From positions 1 to 64,000 of the forward strand of contig NZ_SMLH01000006.1 of the NCBI RefSeq assembly GCF_004349315.1: a stretch of DNA of 64,000 nt, written 5' to 3'. Positions 7,754-16,042 of this stretch are shown here, piece after piece. The notes below the pieces were generated by a model that did not search any database, was not told the DNA's origin, and worked only from the letters and a program-made list of their open reading frames with translations. Each line of letters opens with the position of its first letter. The stretch's first letter is position 1. The stretch comes from Flavobacterium ranwuense. Lineage in GTDB: Bacteria; Bacteroidota; Bacteroidia; Flavobacteriales; Flavobacteriaceae. A program made the translations under genes and the position numbers.

Positions 7754-9154
7754 TTATATCGTTTCCGCTAAATCCAAAGCGGCATTCAACGCCCTCAATT
7801 TATTATACACTTCCTGCATTTCGCTTTCTTCGTCAGAACTGGCTACAATTCCAGCTCCCGCTTGGGAATGCAATTGATGATTTTTACTCAAGAAAGTCCG
7901 AATCATAATGGCGTGGTTAAAGTTTCCTTCAAAATCCATGAAACCGATGGCTCCGCCATAAAAATTCCGATTGGTTTTTTCGTATTCTTCAATCAGTTGC
8001 ATAGCTCGGTGTTTTGGTGCGCCACTTAATGTTCCTGCCGGAAAAGTATCGGCTACCACTTGCATCGTTGTGGCTTTTGGGTGTAAATGTCCCGTTACTT
8101 TTGAAACCAAATGGATAACATGCGAGAAAAATTGCACTTCTCTGTATTTCTCTACATTGACATTATGCCCGTTTCGACTTAAATCATTTCTGGCTAAATC
8201 CACTAACATCACGTGTTCACTATTTTCTTTTTTGTCTTCCGATAATTGTTTGGCAAGAATGGCATCTTTTTCATCATCGCCCGTTCTTTTGAAAGTTCCT
8301 GCGATAGGATGAATCTCAGCTTTGCGGTCTTTTACAATGATTTGAGCTTCCGGTGAAGAGCCAAATATTTTGAAATCCCCATAATCAAAAAAGAATAAAT
8401 AGGGCGAAGGATTGATGCTTCTTAACGCTCTGTACACATTAAATTCATCACCTTTGAAACCTTGGGTAAACCTTCGAGACAAAACTAATTGGAACACATC
8501 ACCACGGAAACAATGCTTTTTGGCCAAAGCCACATTATGTTTAAATTCTTCGTCAGTTAGATTCGAAAATCCTTCTCCTACTTTTGTAAACTTATAAGAG
8601 GCAATGTTTCTGGATTGTAACAATTGTTCTATTTCTGAAATGTTATTTTTTCCATCTAAACTATGACAGAAAATGTACGCTTCATTCTTGAAATGATTGA
8701 TGGCAATTATATTTTGGTAAACCGCATAGTACACATCGGGAATGGTGTTACTATTTTCTTTTTTGGCAATGGATACTTTTTCAAAATAACGAACGGCATC
8801 ATAAGAGATATAACCAAAAAGCCCATTATTTATGAATTTAAAATTGTTTTTCTCTGATTTGAATTGACCTGAAAATTCTTGAATAACTGCTGGAATATTG
8901 GTGTTGGCATCAATAATTATTTTTTCAAAACTCCCGTCAGGAAAACTCTTGTAAATGATTTCGTTTTCAATTTTTATAGACGCAATCGGGTTACAACAGA
9001 TATAGGAAAAGCTATTGTCATTGCCATGATAATCGCTACTTTCCAGCAATAAACTATTAGGGAATTTGTCGCGAATTTTGAGATACACACTTACTGGAGT
9101 AATTGTATCGGCAAGGATTTGCTTATAGTTTGTTTTTAGTATAAAAGGTTTCAA
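7754..9154 (-). CDS. trpE: Anthranilate synthase component I
   Basis: TrpE converts chorismate and ammonia to anthranilate and is the committed, feedback-controlled step. The 466-residue protein has the tryptophan-sensing LLES motif at residues 36-39, so allosteric inhibition by Trp is likely kept. Chorismate-binding motifs follow: FQLVLSRRF, FGSSPEAQI, PIAGTFKRTG, MLVDLARNDLSRNG and FPAGTLSGAPK. It is the first structural gene after the leader peptide and attenuator, so its expression should be set by charged tRNA-Trp. Confidence 0.97.
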   Translation of the reverse strand: MKPFILKTNYKQILADTITPVSVYLKIRDKFPNSLLLESSDYHGNDNSFSYICCNPIASIKIENEIIYKSFPDGSFEKIIIDANTNIPAVIQEFSGQFKSEKNNFKFINNGLFGYISYDAVRYFEKVSIAKKENSNTIPDVYYAVYQNIIAINHFKNEAYIFCHSLDGKNNISEIEQLLQSRNIASYKFTKVGEGFSNLTDEEFKHNVALAKKHCFRGDVFQLVLSRRFTQGFKGDEFNVYRALRSINPSPYLFFFDYGDFKIFGSSPEAQIIVKDRKAEIHPIAGTFKRTGDDEKDAILAKQLSEDKKENSEHVMLVDLARNDLSRNGHNVNVEKYREVQFFSHVIHLVSKVTGHLHPKATTMQVVADTFPAGTLSGAPKHRAMQLIEEYEKTNRNFYGGAIGFMDFEGNFNHAIMIRTFLSKNHQLHSQAGAGIVASSDEESEMQEVYNKLRALNAALDLAETI

Positions 9155-9205
9155 CTTGTGTGTGTTTTAAGGTTTAAACTGTAATGTGATGATGAAATTT
9201 TACAC

Positions 9206-9239
9206 AAAAAAAAAGGCTTGTCGTGATGACAAGCCTTTT
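9206..9239 (-). terminator. trp attenuator hairpin
   Basis: A perfect 12-bp stem (9211-9222 with 9228-9239, loop of 5) is followed on the minus strand by nine T. It lies between the trp leader peptide (stop at 9276) and trpE (start at 9154), about 37 bases after the leader stop. This is the position of an intrinsic terminator in a transcription-attenuation leader. The competing antiterminator was not identified with certainty. Confidence 0.88.
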
Positions 9240-9275
9240 ATATTTATAGTTTTAATAATACTATAGGAGCTTAGT

Positions 9276-9332
9276 TCACGACGACTGACGTAAATTGTTC
9301 CACCACCAAGTATTGTTTAAAATTGTTTTCAT
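9276..9332 (-). CDS. trpL: trp operon leader peptide, three tandem Trp codons
   Basis: A short open frame of 18 codons reads MKTILNNTWWWNNLRQSS and ends in TGA. The three consecutive TGG codons occupy 9300-9308. It lies between a good promoter and the terminator hairpin in front of trpE. In trp attenuation, stalling of a ribosome at Trp codons when charged tRNA-Trp is low lets the antiterminator form and trpE be read. The start ATG is about 10 bases from the predicted transcription start. The function is inferred from layout; Bacteroidota trp leaders of this kind have been predicted before. Confidence 0.92.
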   Translation of the reverse strand: MKTILNNTWWWNNLRQSS

Positions 9333-9348
9333 GTTTTATTTCTTGGAA

Positions 9349-9379
9349 CAAATATATGAAGGTAATTTGGTTTTCCAAA
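9349..9379 (-). promoter_or_regulatory. trp operon promoter
   Basis: On the minus strand TTTG (9379-9376) and TATATTTG (9356-9349) are separated by 19 bases. This matches the Bacteroidota sigma-ABfr consensus (TTTG, then TAnnTTTG at -7). Transcription would start a few bases before the leader peptide ATG at 9332. Confidence 0.8.
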
Positions 9380-9452
9380 TAGAATTAAACAAAAAAATAA
9401 ATGATTTTTTTATTTTTTTGTTAAATAAGCTAAAGAGACATATATAAAAGAC

Positions 9453-9482
9453 AAAACCCCAACAATTGCTTGTTAGGGTTTT
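9453..9482 (-). terminator. Terminator after the yceI-like gene
   Basis: A 12-bp stem with one mismatch (9453-9464 with 9471-9482) is followed on the minus strand by a T-rich stretch, 24 bases past the YceI stop codon. It closes the MarR-nitroreductase-YceI transcript. Confidence 0.65.
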
Positions 9483-9505
9483 AAGATATTATTTTTGAGT
9501 TGAAA

Positions 9506-10075
9506 TTAGAATTTCAAAGCGACAGCCAAATCGAAGTCATCATTGATTGCTTTGTTCCCTAAGTTATCAAAGAAGCTTCCAGAGCCATATTTAATATCGT
9601 ATTTTGTTCTGTCAATTTTTACATTAGTTGAAGCTGTAGTGGCAGTTGTTGTTAAATCAAAAGTAACAGGGTTAGTGATACCTTTAATTGTTAAATCTCC
9701 GGTTACAGTGTATACATTAGTTGCTTTAGTAACTATTTTTTTGAAAACCAAAGTCGCTGTTGCGAATTTTTCTGTTCCAAAAAAGTCATCAGCTTTCAAG
9801 TGACCTTCTAGTTTTTCTTTACCTTGACCTGCTTTTAAGTCAGTAACTAAAATTGAATTCATGTCTACATTGAATGTACCACCAATTAATTTTTTCCCTT
9901 TGAATACTAATGCACCATCTTTAAGATTGATTGTACCTTCATGTTGTCCAGTTACTTTTTTCCCAACCCAGTTGATAGAACTTTTTGAAGCATCTACTTT
10001 TTTAGTTTGTGCTGTTACTGATAAAGTAGATAAAACTACTACTAATGCCAATGCAATTGATTTGAAATTTTTCAT
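9506..10075 (-). CDS. YceI family protein, exported
   Basis: A 189-residue protein with a signal peptide (residues 1-22, hydrophobic IALALVVVLSTLSVTA then Q) and one YceI domain. YceI proteins are lipocalin-like beta barrels that bind polyisoprenoids or other hydrophobic ligands in the periplasm. Family features include the start SSINWVGKKVTGQHEG, the central FNVDMNSI, and the late FDLTT and AINDDFDL strands. It ends a three-gene transcript after a MarR regulator and a nitroreductase, 27 bases from the latter. The grouping suggests a response to a small hydrophobic or redox-active compound (inference). Confidence 0.9.
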   Translation of the reverse strand: MKNFKSIALALVVVLSTLSVTAQTKKVDASKSSINWVGKKVTGQHEGTINLKDGALVFKGKKLIGGTFNVDMNSILVTDLKAGQGKEKLEGHLKADDFFGTEKFATATLVFKKIVTKATNVYTVTGDLTIKGITNPVTFDLTTTATTASTNVKIDRTKYDIKYGSGSFFDNLGNKAINDDFDLAVALKF

Positions 10076-10102
10076 GTGTTTAAATTTGATTTTAATTAAT
10101 AA

Positions 10103-10735
10103 TTATAGTGTAATAAATAATTCTTCGTGTGATTTTCTGACTTTTTTGTAAAACTGGCTTGCATCTTCTTCGTGTCTGTAACCAATGGTAGCCATTAAAG
10201 AGGCGTTTAGATTCAATTTATCCAATCCCAAAATTTCGTTTACTTGGGCTGGGACAAATCCTTCCATTGGGGTAACGTCAATTTTAAGTTCAGCAGCTGC
10301 ATTCAAAAGATTTCCCAAAGCTAAATAAGTTTGTTTTGCTGTCCAAATGTTTTTTTCTTCGGCTGTCAGAGCAGTAATTTTAGATTTCATAAACGCCCCA
10401 TAACCTGCTAAAGCTTCTATTGGAGTATTTCTGATTTCACTCATGTTTTTTAAATAATCATCTATAGCCGAATCATCTATTTTGGTTTCATTCGCGAAGA
10501 CGATCAGATGTGAAGCTTCAACAATTTGTGATTGTCCCCATGCTGCAGGTTGAAGATTTGCTCTTAATTCGCGATTTTCAACAATAATAACCTTATAAGG
10601 TTGTAATCCATAAGAAGAAGAACTCAAACGAATGGCTTCTTTTAATATATTTAAATCTTCGGCAGAGATTTTTTTTGCTGCATCAAATTTTTTTGTAGCG
10701 TATCTCCAATTTTGGTTATCTAAAAAAGTACTCAT
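10103..10735 (-). CDS. Nitroreductase family NAD(P)H oxidoreductase
   Basis: A 210-residue FMN-dependent oxidoreductase of the NfsB type, acting in the cytoplasm on nitro-compounds, quinones or similar acceptors. The FMN-binding Arg/Ser pattern is visible in IRLSSSSYGLQPYKVIIV (about residues 36-53), and the C-terminal GYRHEEDASQF segment is typical. Length fits the family (about 210-220). It lies 13 bases after a MarR gene and upstream of YceI, probably under MarR control. The physiological substrate is not deducible. Confidence 0.9.
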   Translation of the reverse strand: MSTFLDNQNWRYATKKFDAAKKISAEDLNILKEAIRLSSSSYGLQPYKVIIVENRELRANLQPAAWGQSQIVEASHLIVFANETKIDDSAIDDYLKNMSEIRNTPIEALAGYGAFMKSKITALTAEEKNIWTAKQTYLALGNLLNAAAELKIDVTPMEGFVPAQVNEILGLDKLNLNASLMATIGYRHEEDASQFYKKVRKSHEELFITL

Positions 10736-10748
10736 TTATATTTAGTAT

Positions 10749-11204
10749 TTATTGATTTCTATATTTTTCTAACAATTGATTTAATTGAACGATTTCCTCC
10801 GAACTCAAATTTTTTGAGAAAAACTGTTCGTGTGCAATTACTTTTGGATCTAATTCTTTTAAAACGTCAAGTCCTTTTTGTGTAATCAAAACTTCTATTT
10901 TTCGTCTATTTTCAGGGCAAACATTTCGAGTCACAAATTTTTTTAATAATAATTTATCGACTAATCGGGTAGTATTGCTCGTCTTGGCTAACATACGTTC
11001 TTGAATCACGCACATGTTTGCTGGGTTCCCTTTCTGGCCTCTTAATATTCGTAAAACATTATATTGCTCACCTGATAAGTCATAGGGTTTCAATATTTCA
11101 TTAAAATTGTCTGTAATTACATTTTGAGTGTACAAAACATTCAGGATAATTTTTTTTGAATTATCATAGGTAATAGTACTTTTTAATACATCTTCAATTT
11201 TCAT
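10749..11204 (-). CDS. MarR family transcriptional regulator
   Basis: A winged-helix regulator of about 151 residues, starting at the ATG at 11204. A start four codons upstream at 11216 is equally possible. The domain shows LSGEQYNVLRILRG in helix 2, the recognition region VIQERMLAKTSNTTRLVDKLLLKKFV, and the wing with ENRRKIEVLITQKG. MarR proteins bind palindromes as dimers and release on ligand or oxidation. A single Cys (CPENRRK) precedes the wing and another is in MCVIQE, so redox sensing is possible. A perfect 16-bp palindrome upstream (11250-11265) is the likely autoregulatory site. The downstream nitroreductase and YceI genes are the likely targets. Confidence 0.92.
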   Translation of the reverse strand: MKIEDVLKSTITYDNSKKIILNVLYTQNVITDNFNEILKPYDLSGEQYNVLRILRGQKGNPANMCVIQERMLAKTSNTTRLVDKLLLKKFVTRNVCPENRRKIEVLITQKGLDVLKELDPKVIAHEQFFSKNLSSEEIVQLNQLLEKYRNQ

Positions 11205-11230
11205 ATTTGTATACATGTAATTTGTTGGTA

Positions 11231-11265
11231 CAAATGTAACACATTTTTTATTTGTATATACAAAT
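11231..11265 (-). promoter_or_regulatory. Promoter and MarR-type operator
   Basis: The perfect palindrome ATTTGTATATACAAAT lies at 11250-11265. On the minus strand TACATTTG (11238-11231) fits the -7 element TAnnTTTG, and the TTTG inside the palindrome (11264-11261) would be the upstream element, though 22 bases is slightly long. A binding dimer would cover the upstream element. A related half site (TTTGTATACATG) overlaps the start codon region near 11207-11218. Confidence 0.65.
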
Positions 11266-11866
11266 GTGTGTTATTTTTGTGTTAATTTTTATTATGATAT
11301 GCAATTCAGGAATTTGGTTTGCGATAGTTTCAGGTTCAAATAAAGTTTAAAACATAAACGAGATCTCCTAATTTTGAATAAATGTTTTGCAAAAACTAAG
11401 CCGAGAATATTATTTTGGTTTAACACTTTGAAGTGTACTATAAATTTTGATTAAAATTGTAAAGGGGAAATGTTGTCTCTTGATTTTTTTTAAAGAATGT
11501 TTATCGATTTAGTTTTGTGTTTAGTTGTAATAAAAATATTTTTTATTAAATTTATAGTCATTTAAGGGTATATTTAGTTAAATATTTTAATTAACACTAA
11601 AATAATGACAAATTTAACAAGAATGTGCAATTAGACTTAATATTGAATTTTAATCTATTTTTTAAAAATATAAACAATTGTTAAATTCTAATGATTTTTT
11701 AAGGAAGTGCAATGATCTACAAGTCATTTTGCTTTTGCAAAAAGTAATTTAGTTAATGAAAGCATATAGAATTGACAATTATATAGTAATCAAAGTTAAA
11801 AAGGGCAATTATTGAAACAACAATCCGACTCAACTAATAATAAGATATAGAAATTCTAATTTTGAG
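11266..11866. other. Gene-free, very AT-rich stretch
   Basis: About 600 bases separate the divergent MarR gene and the CheB remnant. No open frame with coding character, hairpin with T-run, or clear promoter pair was recognised. The composition is extremely AT-rich. Confidence 0.5.
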
Positions 11867-12346
11867 ATGATAAAAAGCAATCAAATTAGCCAAGGGGAAG
11901 GCGAAATTCTTGATTTGAAACTAAATTCAAGCTTGTCTATTGCCGATAATAATGGTTTTCCAATAATTGGTATTGGAGCATCAGCAGGCGAGCTTGAGCT
12001 ATTGGATAGAATAGAAAAAAATATTGGAATCATTCTCTTTGGAAGGAGATCCAATAAAGAAAAAAATGGTTTTGTACTTGTCCAAGACCCTGCTTTGGCA
12101 AAATTTAAGAGCATACACCGCAATACAATTGAAGCTGTTATAGCTGCTATTGTTTCTTCCTCAAAAGAACTCCCCACTAAACTATTTTCGCTACTCAACT
12201 ATTTTCTTGAGATAAATTTGGTTTCTGATACACTTATTAAAAGTGAGAAGAACCTAAATAAAACCACAATGTTTTCATTTAAGTTTCATGGAAATAGAAA
12301 AATGAACTACAAAAAAGGAATACAGCGCTTGTCAGTTTGGTTTTAG
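11867..12346 (+). pseudogene. Internally deleted CheB methylesterase remnant
   Basis: The 159-residue frame joins two separate parts of a CheB (protein-glutamate methylesterase) domain. Residues 31-46 resemble its first strand and nucleophile loop (FPIIGIGASAGELELL, normally GASAGG with the catalytic Ser). Residues 52-110 resemble the C-terminal end (GIILFG, EKNGFVLVQDPALAKF, then ELPTKLFSLLNYF). The 100 or so residues between, with the catalytic His, are missing. The Gly-Gly after the Ser is also changed to Gly-Glu, and the end is frayed. In this phylum such a domain is usually part of a CheB-CheR-PAS protein; here a hybrid kinase follows. Active methylesterase is very unlikely. Confidence 0.75.
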
Positions 12347-12467
12347 TCATAATTACAGAAATATTTAGTTTTTTACAAATGATATACCACTACGTAAGTA
12401 AAAGAATAAGTATTTGATTTTCAATTGTCAGGAAATAAAAACAGTAGTCTTTATAAAGATAATACTT

Positions 12468-14582
12468 ATGGAAAATATTGAAAATAAGGAGGAAGAATTC
12501 CAACAGCAAAAACATTCAATTGCTGATTCTAAGCTTTCAGAAGTGGAAACATTAAAACTGATCCATGAATTAGAAGTTCATCAGATAGAATTGGAGGTGC
12601 AAAAAGAAGAACTTATTTTAGCCAAAGAACAAGCTGAAATGGCTACGCAAAAATATGCTGAATTGTATGATTTTGCTCCTTCAGGCTATTTTACACTAAC
12701 AAATTCTGGAAAAATAACGCAACTCAATCTTACCGGTTCTCAATTATTTCAAAAAGAAAGATCAAAAGTAATAAACAGTCAATTTGGGTTTTTTGTCTCT
12801 GATGATACAAAACCAATCTTCAATGAATTCTTGGATACTGTTTTCAATACGAATCTAAAAGGATCTTGTGAAGTTAAATTGCTTTTAGAGAACAATTTTA
12901 CCATAAATGTTTATCTTACTGCAGTTCTCTCTGAAAATCGAAAGGAAGCTCTAATCACCACGGTAGATATTACACAACTCAAATTAACTGAATCTGCTCT
13001 TAGAGAAAGTGAAGAGCGGTATAGAGAATTATTAAACAATCTTGATGTTGGGATTATCTTGTATGATAAGGATGCTTCTATACTTTTTTCTAATCCTAAA
13101 GCATCTAAACTGATTGGTTTGAGCAAAGATCAGATGAAAGGAAAACAGATTCTTAATCCAGTGTGGAAATTTATAAATGAGGATAACAAACCTTTGGTTC
13201 CGGAGAGTTATCCAGTAAACGAAATTCTAAATAATAAAAAACCCATAAAAAATTTTATAATTGGAATCAAGAAAAACAAGAATGCTTCTACTAAATGGCT
13301 TCTGATAAATGGTTTTCCTGTATTTAATAATTCGGGGGAAATAGCTGAAGTAGTCATCAGTTTTATTGAAATTACAGCGTTAAAAAAATTAGAAATTGAG
13401 TTGACTAAAGCTAAAGAACAAGCCGAAGCGGCGAACAGAGCAAAATCCAGTTTTTTGACTAATATGAGTCATGAAATTAGGACTCCTCTGAACGGAATTG
13501 TTGGTTTTACTGATTTGTTAATGAAAACAAATCTGGATACAAATCAGACGGAGTATATGAATACGGTTCATGAATCAGCTACAATATTAATTGAGATTAT
13601 TAATAATATTTTAGATTTCTCAAAAATTGAATCCGGTAAATTTGAATTGAATATCGAAGAAGTTAATCTTTTTGAACTTATTCATCATGTAATCGATATT
13701 TTCAAATATCATGCAGACTTAAATAAAATAGCTCTAATCCTAAATATTGACGCAACTGTTCCCAATTATGTTTTAGTCGATTCTATTCGATTGAAACAGA
13801 TTTTAGTGAATTTGATAGGGAATGCGTTGAAATTTACGAAAGAAGGATATGTTAAGTTAAATATTAGCAATACTGTTTCTTTAGAAAATGAAAATCAATG
13901 TCATTTAAAATTTTCGGTTAAAGATACAGGCATTGGAATAAAAGAAGAAAATCAAGAAAAAATATTCCATTCTTTCATGCAGGAAGATAGTTCAATTACG
14001 CGCAAATTTGGAGGAACTGGTTTGGGACTGACTATTACAAATCAACTTTTAGCTTTAATGAACAGTAAGTTAGAATTGAACAGCCATTATGGAGAAGGAA
14101 GTGAATTTTTCTTTACGGTTGAACTAGAAAAATCAAATCATGAATATGATTCAAAAGATTTAGATAATAATGTTGAAAAAGAAGAGAATATTTCTTCTAT
14201 TGGAAATTTTTCGAACAAGAAAATATTAGTAGTCGAAGACAATAAAATAAACATGCTTTTGGTAAAAACATTACTTAAATCAATACTTCCGGGCAGTACA
14301 GTATTAGAAGCCTCCGATGGTAAAAAAGCCATTAAATTGTATAAAAAAGAGAATCTGGACTTGATTTTAATGGATATCCAAATGCCTCATAAAAATGGAT
14401 ATGAAGCTACTGTTGAAATTAAACAACTAAAAAAATACAATAATATTCCAATAATAGCATTGACTGCCGGAATAATGTTAGGTGAAAAAGAAAAATGTTT
14501 AGAGTCAGGAATGGATGATTATGTTTGTAAACCTATTTTAAGATCCAGTTTAGAAAAAGTGCTGTTTAAGTGGTTGAAATAA
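12468..14582 (+). CDS. Hybrid sensor histidine kinase with two PAS domains
   Basis: A 704-residue cytoplasmic hybrid kinase, no membrane segment. An N-terminal coiled coil (about 1-50, HELEVHQIELEVQKEEL) leads to PAS 1 (about 50-165, ELYDFAPSGYFTL) and PAS 2 (about 185-310, ESEERYRELLNNLDVGI). A HisKA domain follows with phospho-acceptor His335 (NMSHEIRTPLNG), then HATPase_c (N box QILVNLIGNALKFT, G1 DTGIGIKEEN, G2 GGTGLGLTI). A C-terminal receiver carries Asp636 (LILMDIQMPHKNG). The start is the ATG at 12468, preferred over an upstream TTG at 12414 because the family begins here. It has no output domain, so it should pass phosphate to an unlinked regulator. A CheB remnant lies just upstream. 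Confidence 0.93.
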   Translation: MENIENKEEEFQQQKHSIADSKLSEVETLKLIHELEVHQIELEVQKEELILAKEQAEMATQKYAELYDFAPSGYFTLTNSGKITQLNLTGSQLFQKERSKVINSQFGFFVSDDTKPIFNEFLDTVFNTNLKGSCEVKLLLENNFTINVYLTAVLSENRKEALITTVDITQLKLTESALRESEERYRELLNNLDVGIILYDKDASILFSNPKASKLIGLSKDQMKGKQILNPVWKFINEDNKPLVPESYPVNEILNNKKPIKNFIIGIKKNKNASTKWLLINGFPVFNNSGEIAEVVISFIEITALKKLEIELTKAKEQAEAANRAKSSFLTNMSHEIRTPLNGIVGFTDLLMKTNLDTNQTEYMNTVHESATILIEIINNILDFSKIESGKFELNIEEVNLFELIHHVIDIFKYHADLNKIALILNIDATVPNYVLVDSIRLKQILVNLIGNALKFTKEGYVKLNISNTVSLENENQCHLKFSVKDTGIGIKEENQEKIFHSFMQEDSSITRKFGGTGLGLTITNQLLALMNSKLELNSHYGEGSEFFFTVELEKSNHEYDSKDLDNNVEKEENISSIGNFSNKKILVVEDNKINMLLVKTLLKSILPGSTVLEASDGKKAIKLYKKENLDLILMDIQMPHKNGYEATVEIKQLKKYNNIPIIALTAGIMLGEKEKCLESGMDDYVCKPILRSSLEKVLFKWLK

Positions 14583-14621
14583 TAATCAAAGAAATTTTTT
14601 TTAGCTAGTTTCATTTGATAA

Positions 14622-15368
14622 TTAATGTTTCCTTTTTTCTCCAAACCACGATTTACGCTTATACGCATACTTTTTTAAACCAAATTTTTTGATTGCATGT
14701 TTTTTAAGATGCTCAATCAATTCCTCTACGGAGTCCGTTACAAATAACAGGCTCATATCCTCGGGGCTGATGCTCTCATTTTTTGACATGACTTGAATAT
14801 GATGATACAGCTCTTTATGATATTCAGTATCAAAAATTACTATCGGAAAATTATTTATTATTTTATTTTGAATTAAGGTCAGCGCCTCAAATAATTCGTC
14901 GAGAGTGCCTATTCCTCCCGGCATAACAATGAATGCATAGGAATATTTTATTAAAATAACTTTTCTCACAAAAAAGTAAGGAATGTAAATCCATTTGTGC
15001 AAATATGGGTTTGGTTTTTGTTCCACCGGAAGAACAATATTAGACCCAACAGAATAACCTCCCGCTTCATAAGCGCCTTTATTTGCCGCTTCCATAATTC
15101 CCGGACCGCCACCTGTCATTACTGTAAAACCTAATTTTGCTATTTCGGCACCAATGCGCTCTGCATTTTTATAATGCGCAGTTTCCGGACCAAATCGGGC
15201 AGAGCCAAAAACAGTAACACACGGACCAATAAAATGCATTTTTTGAAAAGCTCTAATAAAGTTGTATTGAACTTTGAAAGTGAAAAACAAGTTTTTTAAT
15301 CGTGTCAAAGGTCCTCTAACAAATAAAGATTCGGATCTTGAAAGTCTATATTGGCGAGGTTTTTCCAT
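14622..15368 (-). CDS. LOG family protein (TIGR00730-type Rossmann fold)
   Basis: A 248-residue protein of the LOG / 'lysine decarboxylase-like' family. Characterised members are nucleoside 5'-monophosphate phosphoribohydrolases that release the base, including cytokinins. Both family motifs are present: GGGPGIMEAANKGA (about residues 81-94) and PGGIGTLDELFEALT (about 150-164) with the catalytic Arg/Glu region. An extra N-terminal 40 residues and a basic C-terminal tail make it longer than the minimal 180-residue LOG. It faces the histidine kinase tail to tail (39-base gap). Substrate in bacteria like this is unknown. Confidence 0.88.
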   Translation of the reverse strand: MEKPRQYRLSRSESLFVRGPLTRLKNLFFTFKVQYNFIRAFQKMHFIGPCVTVFGSARFGPETAHYKNAERIGAEIAKLGFTVMTGGGPGIMEAANKGAYEAGGYSVGSNIVLPVEQKPNPYLHKWIYIPYFFVRKVILIKYSYAFIVMPGGIGTLDELFEALTLIQNKIINNFPIVIFDTEYHKELYHHIQVMSKNESISPEDMSLLFVTDSVEELIEHLKKHAIKKFGLKKYAYKRKSWFGEKRKH

Positions 15369-15514
15369 AGTGACACTAAGTTAGGAGAAATAATAGTTAA
15401 ATTCTGGTTGTATAAAAACAAAACTAAAATGCCACTTAAAAAATACCAAAAGCAGTTGGGGTTTAAGCCAGTAATTATATCCAAAATTAAGACCTATGAC
15501 ACCAGTACTTTTTG

Positions 15515-15817
15515 CTATTTATTGCTTTTCTCTAAAATAATTTTGATAATTTCCTCTTTGGATAACACACCGGATTGTCTCCACAACTGTTTTCCGTTTT
15601 GAAATAAAATCATAGTTGGAACCCCACGAACCTGATACTGACTTGAAATTTGCTGGTTTTTGTCCACATCAATTTTGATAATGGAAACGTTTTCTCCCAA
15701 ACGCTCTTTTACTTCTCTTAAAATGGGACTAAGCATTTTACATGGTCCGCACCATGTGGCAAAAAAGTCTATTAATACCGGTTTGCCTGAATTGATAATC
15801 GTATCGAAATTACTCAT
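15515..15817 (-). CDS. Thioredoxin
   Basis: A 100-residue thioredoxin with the active site WCGPCK (near residue 25-30), the buried Asp/Lys pair, the cis-Pro in VRGVPTMILF and the conserved Gly near the end. The start is the ATG at 15817, which overlaps the end of the upstream membrane-protein gene by eight bases (ATGAGTAA); an upstream frame extension is not thioredoxin-like. It is cytoplasmic. As the last gene of a persulfide-handling group it probably reduces persulfides or polysulfides left by rhodanese domains (inference). Confidence 0.93.
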   Translation of the reverse strand: MSNFDTIINSGKPVLIDFFATWCGPCKMLSPILREVKERLGENVSIIKIDVDKNQQISSQYQVRGVPTMILFQNGKQLWRQSGVLSKEEIIKIILEKSNK

Positions 15818-16016
15818 CTTTATTGTATTTATTGTTAGGAATAGTACAACCATTAGAGCCACAACCTAAATTAAAAACGACCTGAATCAAGAAAAATAGT
15901 CCAAAACCAATGAACATCCACTCTTTTAAAATATAGGCTTGAGCAAATAAAAATAAGGCAAACGCCAGACGAACCCAGCGCATTAGATGCCAGTTTGTAA
16001 ATAATAATGCTTTCAT
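15810..16016 (-). CDS. Small two-helix membrane protein (DUF2892/YgaP-type)
   Basis: A 68-residue protein with two predicted membrane helices (about residues 14-30 and 34-50) and a short Cys-bearing tail (LGCGSNGCTI). This is like the small membrane protein or domain that accompanies rhodaneses, e.g. the C-terminal part of YgaP. The Cys residues at the membrane face could take part in sulfur transfer. It overlaps thioredoxin by eight bases and follows the TPMT-HMA gene by 26 bases, so it is in the same operon. Confidence 0.75.
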   Translation of the reverse strand: MKALLFTNWHLMRWVRLAFALFLFAQAYILKEWMFIGFGLFFLIQVVFNLGCGSNGCTIPNNKYNKDE

Positions 16017-16042
16017 TTTTTTTCGAAAAAAAGAATTTGATT

